DNA from: Bemisia tabaci
Taxonomy: Eukaryota > Arthropoda > Insecta > Hemiptera > Aleyrodidae
Direction of reading: 5' to 3'
DNA length: 64,000 nt
Assembly (NCBI RefSeq): GCF_918797505.1
Contig: NC_092794.1
Span: 60,931,167 to 60,995,166, forward strand
Below the pieces are notes generated by a model that made no database searches, was not told the DNA's origin, and saw nothing but the letters and a program-made list of their open reading frames with translations. Shown one piece after another: positions 1 through 10,775 of the stretch. Both the position numbers and the translations under genes were made by a program. The first letter of the stretch is position 1; every line of letters begins with the position of its first letter.

Positions 1-159
1 GCGTCAATTCCATGAGACAAAATTCACTAAAACTCTCTTCTACACCTCTTTGGTGTAACATAACTTAATTATCTTTCAAAAAATTCCCACCTTTTTATAC
101 CTGAACCGGATAAACCTCTATATTTGCCTCAACTAAAGGCTCTTAGATTTTTCCTGTGT
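1..159. other. AT-rich sequence, nothing recognised
   Basis: No convincing reading frame, repeat or motif is seen before the copy A repeat begins. Confidence 0.4.
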
Positions 160-640
160 ACGATAAGTATCTTAATTTATTTTGCGAGGAAAGATCTGTA
201 CTTTTAAAGGATGTCCTTAATACGTTCAATTTCGTATAATACTGTGCAACAACTCTGTTGTGAAATAGTTGCTTCAGGCGGCTTCCGCACGGCGGGCGGG
301 CGGCCAGCGCGCATTGGCGCCTACAAACCTAAGTGGATACTTCAAGCATTACGCAATGCGTGAAGTATCCACTTAGGTTTGTAGGCGCCAGTGAGCCTCT
401 CGAGCTGGCAGCACGCCGCTCCGCTCTGATAGGCTTTAATATTTATACTCGCATAGTCAGCGTTTTTTAACTCATGATTTTGAAATGTTTGCACACTCTG
501 CATTGATTATTCTCATTTAAATTGATGAGGAAAAAATATGTATCAATTTATCAAAGGAGAATAATAATATAATGTGTGTTTTCTTAAATATTGGTGGTTC
601 AGTGTCAAAAATGATTTCCAAAGCACTTTAATTTTTTCTT
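160..640 (-). mobile_element. Foldback repeat family, copy A (truncated)
   Basis: Reverse-complement match to the copies at 27960-28994 and 45318-46224. Recognisable blocks are the stretch at 180-280, the central palindrome at 315-390, the block at 440-500 containing ACTCATGATTTTGAAATG, and the block at 565-635 containing TGATTTCCAAAGCAC. The outer ends with TATAGCC-type modules are missing, so this is an internal fragment of the longer element. No protein is encoded. Confidence 0.75.
315..390. repeat. Near-perfect 76-bp palindrome in copy A
   Basis: Arms begin TGGCGCCTACAAACCTAAG and meet at GCATTACGCAATGC. The left arm reads ACTTCAAGCATT where the right arm implies ACTTCACGCATT, so it is almost symmetric. 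It is the core shared by copies A, B and C. Confidence 0.9.
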
Positions 641-1599
641 TTACATTTTGTGCTTTTATTGTGCTGCAGCGAGGAGTACGCGCAACCAAACGCTCAAAAT
701 TTTACGTATTTGACTCTAATCGATCGATGTACAAATGGGTTAAAACTAAAGATTGCGTGCTTCTTGGTTTTTACCCTCTTTTATTCATTTTTGCAGTTTC
801 TGTCGGCACAACTGCGGCTCATTGAGATTAATGTCGCTTAGAAAAGGTTTTACAAATATTTGTTACGTTTTAAAAATATAAATGTTTTCAAAATGGAGTA
901 ATAATTTCGTAAAGAAAAAATAAAAAAATAAAAAAAATTACCTATACATATGTAAGGTATATTGCACATTCAATATTTTAAGGATAGAAATAAAACCAAA
1001 TATTCACCAATGACAATTTAAAAAAGATGATTCAAAAGGAGAAAGTAATAACATTTCATTTAGAAAATGAGCAACCATAACAACACCTCCTTCTCTCTGG
1101 ATTTCTCATTTCCATATTGCCAATATAATTTTACATACCGACTAAAATATAACGCTTGGACCAAGTCACTGTTGCTTATTTTACGTGTGGGCGTAAACTA
1201 CTGGACAAAAAAGGTGCGCGGACAAAAAATCGTTGACAAAATGTCCTGAAACCTAGTTTTCCTGTAGAAGTTCAAATTAAGAGTGAAATTTTGCAACGTT
1301 TGATATTTAGGTACACTCCTGAAAAATGACACATTTTGCGCCGCTCGGGGTAGTTATTCAATGAAAACGGTCGGATACTGTAAGGAAACTTTTCAATTTT
1401 ATATATTTCGAACGTAGAAGTTTTAAAGTGGTTTAATTGTATTTCTTGTTAAATTTTCCATGGTAATTATCCCATCACAACAATTTCACGAGGAAACCTA
1501 TCTATTAATATCTAATCTATGTTTTTACATCCGACACAAGCTTAAGAATTCAACGAATGAGGCTCGCACTGGCGCGGTGCGGCTGTGTGGCGCAATTTC
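641..1599. other. AT-rich, no feature recognised
   Basis: Only short AT-biased open frames occur. No repeat shared with the rest of the window and no splice or promoter pattern were noticed. Confidence 0.4.
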
Positions 1600-1722
1600 G
1601 ATCTCAGGCGCTTGCAAGCAACTATTCCTGCTCAGTGAATGGCTTGGTCGTATCTAGAGAATTTAAGGCGTTTTGGTTTTGCGCGCTGGATGACATATCC
1701 TATCATTGTACTGCCGTTAAAT
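1600..1722 (+). repeat. Dispersed repeat (CAACTATTCCTG family), copy 1
   Basis: Shares CAACTATTCCTG, an AAGGCGTTTTGGTTTTGCGC block and a following GATGACATAT-type block with 15055-15182 (+) and 19878-19998 (-). The copies are diverged, no terminal repeats are evident, and the class is unknown. Confidence 0.55.
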
Positions 1723-2408
1723 GCTATCTTTCTTCTTCTTCTTTTTTCCACGAACGAGTATTGCATAGCCCTGTTTGTCAAGTCATCTAGTATCAAGCAC
1801 TTCAAAACATTTAAACACTAAATAAAATCCGGAAATCGTTAAAAATAAAGGATTCGTTAAATCAGTAAAAAACAGCAATAAAATATTCAAACATCTTCAG
1901 GAGAAGGGCGCCAGCTTTGTGCCCATCTCTTAAACTGTCGTCCAGATAATCTTTTCATTAAGGGTTGTCCGGTCATACAAATTTTCTCTAGTCTCTCTTC
2001 ATCTGTTCGGTCAACGTGCTCTGACCATCGACGTGCGATGATAGCTTTGGATATGATCAATCATTATATGAAGGCGAGTAGGAAATAGACACTGTTGATA
2101 ATCCTTCAACGGGGAAGATCGGTCATGAAATGGAAACTTCAAGAAGTGTATATCTTTGTCAATACAAAATTTAGAAGTTTTAAAGTGGAGTTTTAAAGTT
2201 TTCTCGTAAAGATTTATTCGAAAGTCATCCCTTAAAATATATAAAGGTTCATAAGGTAGGAAGTGTTTAATTTTAGTCCAAAATGTAACTTCTTTCAATG
2301 GTTCGTTCCACTCTGGGTCGTGAGGTCTCTTATTCTAAAAGAGATTATTCAATCGGCTAACTACTTTCCAGTAAAACGGGACAGCGATGGACATGTTGAA
2401 ACATCATA
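1723..2408. other. No feature recognised
   Basis: AT-rich sequence with a short TTC run near 1731-1746. Open frames on both strands look like chance. Confidence 0.4.
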
Positions 2409-2661
2409 CTGCCGTGCTAAGAAAAAACGCCGTATGAAAATTCGAGAGTTGCCAAATTTCCTCCGATAAAATGTTAATTTTTGAGGAAAGTTATTGATAT
2501 TTTTCTTCTAAATTTTCGGCTACTATAAATCACTCTGCGAATGAAATTCTGTGAAAAATCGGGAGAAAAATATCCACAAATTTTTCAGGAAATACGTATT
2601 TTATTGAAGGAAATTCGGCAACGCCTGAAGGCTCATACGGCGTTCTTCCTTAACACGGCGG
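2409..2661. mobile_element. MITE, CTGCCGTGC family, full length
   Basis: Terminal inverted repeats of about 60 bp: the left end reads CTGCCGTGCTAAGAAAAAAC and the right end is its diverged complement, ending TTAACACGGCGG. Length is about 252 bp, the same as the copies at 16025 and 44471. Both arms carry a GTTGCCAAATTTCC-type block. There is no coding capacity. Other copies lie at 21907, 23066, 31032 and, as fragments, at 30703, 31318 and 61471. Confidence 0.85.
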
Positions 2662-2773
2662 CATATGCATAGCTGTCCCTTTATGCGCTTAGGCTACTCA
2701 AGTGCCGTAAATCTCATTTTCCCGGATGAAAGTTGTAAAAATTTCACGAGAGAACGGAGTCCGATTAAATTGA

Positions 2774-2889
2774 CATACTTCTGTCAAATGGAACTATGTG
2801 AATTAAGACATGAGCCCTGAGACCCATAAGAATATATGCATAACAGGGCTCATGTCATAATTCACGTAGTCCCGTTTGGCAGAAATACG
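2774..2889. mobile_element. 116-bp hairpin MITE, copy 1
   Basis: The two halves are inverted copies running from the TTCTGCCAAACGGAAC type terminus through ACATGAGCCCTG. Copies of exactly the same 116-bp length lie at 8645-8760 and 54681-54796. The small loop contains the ATGCAT-type sequence. Translated frames across the three copies look alike only because the element is repeated. Confidence 0.85.
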
Positions 2890-5383
2890 GCCAAATGGAC
2901 TGACCACTTTCACACGCTCGTAATCGTTCCTATTTTTCATATCGGGTCTGCCTCCGCAGTGATGAAAATGCGCTCTTTTCGTAAGAGCTGTTTTTCTCAT
3001 AGAACGAGAGTGCGCGCGATGTAAATGCGCGTTCAAATCACTCCAGTAAATTGCTCGGCCATATTTTTTAAAATGACCACGAAAGTAATTCACAGTTTGA
3101 GAGAACTTCAAAGGAAGCTCAATGCGTGGGCTATCGTTGACAAAGAGCTGCATATTTTATCACCATAGTAGTAATGACCTTTAAGAAGCATTTTCAAAAA
3201 ATTTTGAAAAAATGATACAAATTATTTTATTTAACCGAAGTGTAAGTCAAGTCTGGTAAAACGTGTATAAAATGTTTTAAAAATTACTTGTTTTTCAGAG
3301 TTTTTCTAATAACATATTTCAAACATTTTTTGTATTAAAAAACTGTAAGAGTATTTTGTATTTAGGAGTTATTTCTTATCACTGTTTATACTGAAATATT
3401 TTTTCTCGTAAATTTTACTCGGCAAATTACCCGAGTTCGGTTTCTTAAAAGGAAAATTTTAAGAGGTTTTTTTGACAGTTGTTGCCACCAGGGACTGGCA
3501 GACTCTGATTTCCAGGTAATTCTAGAATGTGTTCAGAAAATCAGTTTTTGCAACTTGATTAGACCATGCAAAAGACATATAAATTTGGCGCCGATTTAAT
3601 TTTTTTCACACTTGATATGATCTTTGTGGCCTCCTGAATAGGATGAGCTTTGAAATTTGAGCATTTAGATGTCAGTACCAAAAAAAGTTAAAAATTTGAA
3701 AAGACTAAAATGTTACTAAAGAGAGACTAAGACTAAAAGTCAAAAACCTTTGGCAGCATAAGATAGAGCATTAGAGTTCGCCTATAAGTCTAATAAAGTC
3801 AGTGCAGCGCTCTGGGAACTCAAATTAGAAATCGAAATGAAGTATTGATTCGCCACAGGGTCTCTGGCACTACTAAAATAAATGACAAGACGTCTCGCCC
3901 TGGGGCCTTAGGAGGTTAAGTAAACTGATTAACCAATCAAAAAACAATTCTAAGAAGATCTCTGCGCTACCTCCTTTTTTTTAAGTAGCTGTCCTCTCCT
4001 CACTCATGGTGTATTAGATGATTTACGAGTTAAATAACAGTGGTCCCTACACCCATTTAGGTTTTCACGATGTAAGCAGCTCGCATGAAGAGGGGCGGGG
4101 CTCTCCTAGAGCGGAAACGAATGACGAATTGCGAGGGGATGCATCTGCTCCTGGACATCGAGCGGCTCGGGGGATTTCTTGATTCTCATACGAAATTGAC
4201 GTAAGCTTTTAGCTCAGTTGCAATTCATTTTCGCTCGCTTCGTTGGTTTATTTTGATGTACCAGAAACGCTGGCTCTGTTAGCCGATTTGCCTAGCAAAA
4301 TTTCCTCATTGTAAGAAATCGGATAAGCGGGTTTAAATTGGAAAATCGGCAAATGGATTCCGATCTCGGTGTACTCGATTTGCTCCATTAACGATACTCG
4401 TCACACGATATAATGGTGACTTTCACCAGAGTTTCATTATTATGAATGATTTCAGCCATGCTAGAGATGACTGCAATGACGTGATTAGGGCAGCAGGATC
4501 TCTCGGTAAGTTCCCTCTTGGAGCTTGGTCGAGTAAGGACTCTTTTTAGCGAGCATAGCTGTGTGCTATTCGGTGTCTTCTCGGGTTTCAAAAAAGTGCT
4601 GATTGCGATGAGATAAAATATATCAATACACACCAAGATTGCACACCAAGGAACATGCTTGTTTTAAAATCGTTTTATTTTGATCTATAAGAAACACATT
4701 TTTTAAAAATACCTGAAAATGTTTTTAAGCAATTCTGGGAAACAACTTAGGCATTCTTAACTTTTGAAACTCTCTTTTAATTGTTGAAAAAATGCTACAA
4801 ATTCATTAAATCCTTAATTGAAAATGTTTTTGAAATAAATTAAAAAATCTTTTTAAAACTTTAACTGCTTTTTGATGACTTTTAACGTTTTGAAAATAAT
4901 TTAAAGTAATCATAAAAAGAACTTTAAAAACTTTTTATAACGCATAAATGTCACAGTAACTTATAATCTTGTACATTTCCAAGTCGTTTTTTCCTAGTTC
5001 CTCTGAAATATTTTATTTTTTTTACAGAAATTTTAAAAATATCTTTTGAGCGTCGTTGTGTTGCCAGGGTATAGTTACATTTAGAATGCTAAAATCTACC
5101 AAATACATGTACAGATAAACTTTCTGAGGCAATAATTATATCACAAAAACGAGAGAAAAAAGCTGAGAGTCATCTTCATAACTGAATCATAGCTGTTTTA
5201 TTGCAAACGCGGTTTTGACAAAGAAACCGTTTTTTATGGACATGAGTAGATTGAATGAAGAATTAACGAGCTTTTTAGTGGTGGCTGAGCGGAAAGTAAG
5301 AGGCATTTGTGATGATACGTTGACATTAAAACTGAAGGGGAAAATGAGCTTCCCACTCTCATTAAAAATTATACTCTGCATTC
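2890..5383. other. Long stretch without recognised features
   Basis: AT-rich. A slightly GC-richer patch lies near 4080-4200. A minus-strand open frame at 4388-4636 (82 codons) has no supporting signal. No repeat shared with the rest of the window was found. Confidence 0.35.
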
Positions 5384-5543
5384 CAGTGGCGTAGCGTGCT
5401 TTGCGATATATCGATTGTTATGCCATTTTAACCTATGGAAAAGGATCGATAAACAGGGTGTTCGTAGCGAACACCTTAATAATCGATTCTTTACTATAGG
5501 TTTATATGGCAGAACAATCGATACATCGCAATTCACGCCACTG
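5384..5543. mobile_element. hAT-like MITE, copy 1, with exact 8-bp target duplication
   Basis: Begins CAGTGGCGTAGCGTGCTTTG and ends with the inverted CACGCCACTG. The interior is largely self-complementary around GTTCGTAGCGAAC. It is flanked directly by CTGCATTC on both sides, an exact 8-bp target-site duplication. A CAG-type terminus with 8-bp duplications is characteristic of hAT transposons. It is non-autonomous. Confidence 0.85.
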
Positions 5544-6019
5544 CTGCATTCCTCTTTGTGAACATAGCACAATCTAATTTTACACCGCATCACGCGCACT
5601 TGCTGCATAATGTATTAAACGTGTCACGAATGCCAGAGCAGAAGAGATTCTCATACACTAATTTGTCCTGTTTTCCGAATAATGTGGCGGAAATCATTGT
5701 GATGAAATTTCAAAATTAGGGAACCACAGTTGTTTTTTTGGCTAACATATTTTCTCGGCGGATGATGGTTACTTCACCCCGAAAGCAAAAAGCACAGACG
5801 AATGTCATACAGAAAAGAGAGAGGTAATAGATACGGCATTATTGCAAAATGTTGAATTTTTCCCAATGGACAGTATTCTTAGATATATTGTAGTTCTTAT
5901 AATACTTTTTTATCAACACAACGAATTGTAGTCCATTCATTCCAAGAGGACTATGTACTTCATCTTCATTTCTGATAGATGTTTGGCACAGCTTCAGTAA
6001 ACCTTATGTAATTTTATTC
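5544..6019. other. No feature recognised
   Basis: AT-rich, with no supported feature. Confidence 0.35.
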
Positions 6020-6464
6020 AAGGTGATTCGATGGACGCCATATTTTGTGTCAGAACGGTATGCGATATATCGCATCAGTTGGTTCTATTTTTTCAGCTAT
6101 TCGTAATTTTTCTTCAATTTTGAGATCGCAATTCTGTTGTCAGGAGACTAAAGCACTCACTTACCAATTTTAACAAAGAAATTCAACGTACTAAAGGCGT
6201 GGATTTTTTAGAGAGAAAACATCGCATTCGATACTGATATCGAAACTGTACTCGAATACGATATTTTCTCTCTAAAAAAAACACGCCATTATTACGTTAA
6301 ATTTATTTGTTAAAATTGGTTAATAAGTGCTTTAGTCTCCTGACAACAGAATTGCGATCTCAAAATTGGAGAAAAATGACGAGTAGCTGAAAAAATGGAG
6401 CCAATGGATGCGATATATCGCATGCCTTTCTGACACAAAATATGGCGTCCATCGAATCACCTTA
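6020..6464. mobile_element. Foldback element with about 200-bp arms
   Basis: The left arm starts at AAGGTGATTCGATGGACGCC and the right arm ends with the inverted GTCCATCGAATCACCTT. The arms pair through GCGATATATCGCAT, GAGATCGCAATTCTG and CAGGAGACTAAAGCACT to a small centre near 6235 (ATACTGATATCGAAACTG). There is no coding capacity. A single right arm survives at 41779-41934. Confidence 0.85.
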
Positions 6465-7569
6465 AGATCCATTTGTAGAGTTGAATTTTCAACCTCTCCA
6501 GCTTGATAAGATGATATTTTTCACCGAGTGAGGGTACCACCCCAAGAAAAGAAAACCAGTTGAAAAGTTGAAAGGGAAACTTAAGTATGACGTCACATGT
6601 AGTATTTCACTCAGCCTCGGTGAAGTTGTATAAAAAGTTCTGACAAAATCATACGCCTTGAAACTCCTGAAGCCTGAGAGGAATGCCAACTTCTAAAAAA
6701 GAAAAAGGAGAGGAAAAATGCATTGATTTCTTTGAATTAATTTATTCGTGCCGTCATTAATGTTTAATTTCCCCTCCTAAATGCATTCTCGAAAAAGATG
6801 AATAAAGCTCATCGGAGAAATCATGGGATATAATCAAAATTAATTTGAAATATTCTAAGTGACCTTTGCTTTGACCTTAAATCCATTAAAAATTTCGCTA
6901 CAGGTGAGACAGTTTATCTCGTCTGGCGAATTAATTTTTTGTCTACATTTAAATGGAAGACAGTGTCACTAACTTTTAGGATCCACCACTGATTACCTCT
7001 TACAAAATAATCTCTCCAACTATAGCCTGAAACGACACAATCGCTTCATGCTGTTCTGTTGTAGCTTCGAAGAGCTGTTTATCACCCACTGTGGCATATG
7101 CTGTGTTTTTGTTCAGGTTTGAGTTTATCTCATTAGTTTTAAAGATAACTTATTGTCCTTTTTTTGCGATGATAAATTTATTGCGTCCAACTGAATTTCT
7201 TCAACCCTCTTTAATTTTTGACATGTTCGTTTCTAATCTATGTCGATCTTCCAACTCTGGGTTTTTCCGTTTTACATTAAGAAGAGATTCTGTGATCCCT
7301 TAAAAATAAAATAAGTGAGCAATGAATCCACCAGCCAAAATCTCTGTCTCTACTTCGATTTTTTCCCGAGCTTCAAAGTAAACATAACACCAGGCGCAGT
7401 GTTGATTAGAAGGGGTAGGGTAGTCACCTAAAACCGACTCAATCATTTCACGAGTATTAATGTGTCTCTGAACAAATGTTTGCCACCTCAGCTGTTGTTG
7501 TCGCATTGTGCTTGAAATTCTGTTACCAAATTAACTAAGCGACACAATGTATGTTTCCGTATCATGTGG
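6465..7569. other. No feature recognised
   Basis: AT-rich sequence with only short unsupported frames. Confidence 0.35.
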
Positions 7570-7960
7570 AGGAGCATTGATGAGTACCAAATTTCGGAAC
7601 TTTTGAGATTTTCCTGATTATTTCCCGGAACTCGTACCTACCAAATTCCGGAACTTCTATAATATTTTTGAATTTTCCCGGATTTTTTTTTAAATTTTTT
7701 TTGCTGGTTTATTGGCTTTTGTTTTGTTAGGAGCCCACAGCCATCTATAGAGTAGATTTATTGTCCGTAGGCATCAGGGCGATAAGGATATCCATGCTCC
7801 AGGCTTTTCAAATTTTCAGTGATTAAGGCCGTGTAGAACCTGTTCCTGCAGATCTACTCGTCAGTACCCGGAACTTTTGATGTTCCCGAAACGTTCCGGA
7901 TCTTTTGCATTTTCCGGAACTTTCTTAGGACTTTTCAAGAAATCTAAAAAGAATTCCGGA
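7570..7960. repeat. Degenerate TTCCGGAACTTTT-type repeats
   Basis: Recurrent motifs such as CCCGGAACT, TTCCGGAACTT and GTTCCGGATC are scattered at 7590-7670 and 7865-7960 and reappear at 8228-8255. The same vocabulary forms a clearer tandem at 31725-32000. The units are short and irregular. Confidence 0.55.
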
Positions 7961-7965
7961 ACCTT

Positions 7966-8191
7966 CACTGGAAAAAAAACACATTGGATGTAGAGTCCAG
8001 ACTCTTAAAAACATCGACAAGAAAAAGTACTCTTGATTCAATCAGAATCTAGCTTAAATCAAGAACCAAGCCTCTTAATTTAAGTGGATTTCGTTTTCAT
8101 TCAAGCAGAAATCCGATTGAATCAAGGGTATTTTTTCTTGTCAATGTTTTCAAGAGTCTGGACTCTAGATCCAATGGGTTTTTTTCCGGTG
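7966..8191. mobile_element. MITE, CACTGGAAAAAAA family
   Basis: Terminal inverted repeats of about 90 bp. Both ends carry AGAGTCCAGACTCTT and GACAAGAAAAA blocks followed by a TTGATTCAATC block. The left end is CACTGGAAAAAAAAC and the right end is TTTTTTCCGGTG. No protein is encoded. The element at 55197-55685 belongs to the same family. Confidence 0.85.
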
Positions 8192-8279
8192 TTTGATGGT
8201 CATGGACTGGGAGAAGTTTGGACAAAAGAGTTCCGAATCCCGGAACTTTTGTCGAACGCAGAATAGGAGCTTTGAGAAA

Positions 8280-8644
8280 TTAAGCCTGCAGGTGCGGCAA
8301 CGGAGAAGAGAGTTTGATGCCAGGTAGGAGAGGAGGACCGGATATCCGGTCATCGAGTGGGGCGCCGCGATCCGGGAAGCGGGAAGTGGGCCGGCTCAAT
8401 TTCCATACTCATGTTTGCCTGCAAATTAATACCGATCGCGGGAATTTTTTCACAAGATTAAAATCCTTGCAGGGGAGTCGCGTGCCCAATGACGCACGGC
8501 TCCTGCCGCACTAATCTTTCAGAAATTTCCTCACTCACGCAGGGGGACAAAAATTATCACCGTTCCTTTTCCTTTGTCACCAGCAGCGAGGCGGGAGGAT
8601 GCATACGGCAAAGCTTGCGGCCTCGTGTTGAAAGCTCGATTGCA
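8280..8644. other. GC-richer, apparently single-copy patch
   Basis: This stretch is clearly richer in G, C and CpG than its surroundings and is not built from any repeat seen elsewhere here. It contains a CCAGGTAGGAG sequence that could act as a splice donor on the plus strand. No TATA box or long frame was seen. It could be a regulatory region or a short exon; this is inference from composition only. Confidence 0.25.
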
Positions 8645-8760
8645 CGTATTTCTGCCAAACGGAACTATGTGCTGTATGACGTGAGCCCTGTTATGCATAC
8701 ATTCTTACGGGTCTTGGGGCTCATGTCTTAGTGCACATAGTTCCGTTTGGCAGAGATACG
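8645..8760. mobile_element. 116-bp hairpin MITE, copy 2
   Basis: Starts CGTATTTCTGCCAAACGGAA and ends with the inverted TTCCGTTTGGCAGAGATACG. The centre has GTGAGCCCTG opposite GGGGCTCAT. It is the same length as copies 1 and 3. Confidence 0.9.
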
Positions 8761-9575
8761 TCCAATTAAGCGCTCGTCGCTGCTCAAATAACGTTTATGA
8801 TAGGATATTATTTTTCCTATGAACCGCAACTCATTCACGGACTCTCCGTAAGGCTATGAGTGGTAAGTTAGGCACGGACGCGCTTTGAGTTAGAACCAGA
8901 TTTAAACCGCCACAATTTCTGAAAGGTAATTCCATAGATAAAAGTGAGATTTATTCGCCGATGCACAGGGGTTCTAAAATGAAACTGACCTTAAATGACT
9001 CCTAACATGATGAAGCAAAGAACTTTTCCCTTTCCAGTTTACGTGGCAACAGGAGCCTCTCTCGTCGCTATTTTTTGTAGCATGTATGATTGAATAATAA
9101 TTAATATATAAAAAAATCAAATTTTTCAGCAATTCGATCAATTTCTATACTTTCTTATCAAGACCTGCTGAAAAAGAGGGGGGAGGAGGTTTGGCGGAAA
9201 TTGCCTCCTTCCTCCTCTGCCCGCTTATTGACGTCGCTGCGACTCAAAGCCGCAGAGTTTACGAAAACAAAGTTTTTTTCTGCCAAACAGTCTGTAACAG
9301 TTTTGAGTCAACCGTTATGGAATTTTGCAGTAAGAAATAATTAATGCCCAATCAAATTTTCCGGTCAAAAATTACACTGGCTTGGTGTTTGGGTGCTGTT
9401 CAAAAAACAAATTATGGTCAATTGTTAGTTGATGGCCCTCTAATGGCCCCTCGAAAACTGGACCATTATAATTTTTGGCCTGACATTAGGATTATGCACT
9501 ACAAGTTCCTCACAATCTCAAATTTTTGGAAGTACTCAACAATTGATTGTTATATTGTTTGTATATAATAAAATT
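8761..9575. other. No feature recognised
   Basis: AT-rich. An open frame at 9344-9568 has no supporting signal. Confidence 0.35.
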
Positions 9576-9941
9576 ATGACGACTGTTGGTGGAAATTTTG
9601 AATCCTGGAAAGAAAAAGTTGACACTTGTCGCCACGAAGTTAGTAGAAGACCTCTTCGTGCTTCTGATTTCTCGGTTGTGAACGACGTCATCCTTCAAAT
9701 TTTTCAAACGTCGGGATCTCCGTTAATCGGACCTATTGTAATGAAAGTTTCCGAGGTGAACGAACCAATCAAATTGTGTAATCGAGATGCTGGACGTGTC
9801 GATAAGTCCTCATTCGGACGCTCATGCACGCACTTGGACACTTGGGCGCTGCATCACACCGACAATCACATGTGTGTGTGCGGGTGTGCATGGCGGTCTT
9901 GCTTCGAGTCAGTGCACGAAAATAGACCCAGACAGGGATAA
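9576..9941 (+). CDS. Unrecognised 121-codon ORF (candidate only)
   Basis: An ATG-initiated frame ends in TAA. The frame is open slightly further upstream but without another ATG. The product is hydrophilic in its first half and rich in Cys and His near the end (CVCGCAWRSC). The C-terminal half lies on a GC-richer CpG stretch. No family is recognised and no splice or promoter signal ties it to a gene. It may be chance, or an exon read too far. Confidence 0.2.
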   Translation: MTTVGGNFESWKEKVDTCRHEVSRRPLRASDFSVVNDVILQIFQTSGSPLIGPIVMKVSEVNEPIKLCNRDAGRVDKSSFGRSCTHLDTWALHHTDNHMCVCGCAWRSCFESVHENRPRQG

Positions 9942-10659
9942 GCCAGTGAAAACTCCGGTTATTTATACTTGCATATGAGCACGCTCTGTTGCGAAACCGG
10001 GTCTAATGGCCTCACGCTAACGGAGTGGTTTCCGAGAAATTCGGCACGATCTGGTAAATATTTCCGCGCCCCAGTTCACACCCTCTCCTTTTCACCGTAA
10101 AAAACAAATAAACCTGTTATTTTAGACTCGAGTCGATCGGGAGGGGGAGGATTGTGCGCGCACAAACTAGGTGATCAAGATTTGGGCTCCGGACAATACA
10201 TATGCACGTATGTGAATTGATACCTGTGCATATCGCGGGTTGACCCCTTGTGTGAAACTCTCTCAAATCACCGACAAAATCTGACTTTAAAGTGATTCTT
10301 CAGCACTTTGGATTCGATGGTCGATCGATAAATCGATAATCTTTGAATTCCAGAAAATGCTATTGGGGAAAACACTAAAAATGTATGTCCGCCTGTCTGG
10401 CGTCCCAGAAAATGTGAGATCACACATGCACACTGCAGTAAGAAAAAGTAACAGACGCATCGTGTTAATGTCGCACGCAATGAGCCAGCGCCGGCATTTT
10501 GCAAGCCAGTGATAAATAAATATAGAAAAGCATACAATTTAAAAATAATATAGAAAGATTAGAGTGCTGATCATGTTGCCTGTAATGTGATTAGGCACTT
10601 TTCCCATCATAAAAACATAATAGAAAATAGGTACGCTCAGAGGAGCGGGCAGTGAATTC
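9942..10659. other. No feature recognised
   Basis: Mixed composition with a CpG-containing patch near 10050-10170. No repeat or gene is supported. Confidence 0.3.
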
Positions 10660-10775
10660 CGTGATATTACCTACTTGGGTTGAGATTGGACAGGCAACTA
10701 AATTAACTTCATGACAAAGCGTGCGGTATCACAAAAAATGAAGGCGGTTCAAGTTGAGCTCATGATTTTGAAGGG
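10660..10775 (+). repeat. Dispersed repeat fragment shared with 17.0 kb
   Basis: A GCAACTAAA-TAACT block, then GGCAAAGCG-like and GTATC blocks and a TGAAGGCG-TTC block, occur in the same order at 17018-17110. The two copies are diverged and the class is unknown. Confidence 0.45.

Noticed and set aside
2803..3153. Conserved peptide in frames at 2803-3153 (minus) and 8489-8731 (plus)
   Set aside because: The similarity SPVMH.FL....GLMS arises because both frames read through copies of the 116-bp hairpin MITE.
5369..5608. Similar frames at 5369-5608 and 23432-23803 (minus)
   Set aside because: Both read through the same hAT-like MITE; no independent coding evidence.
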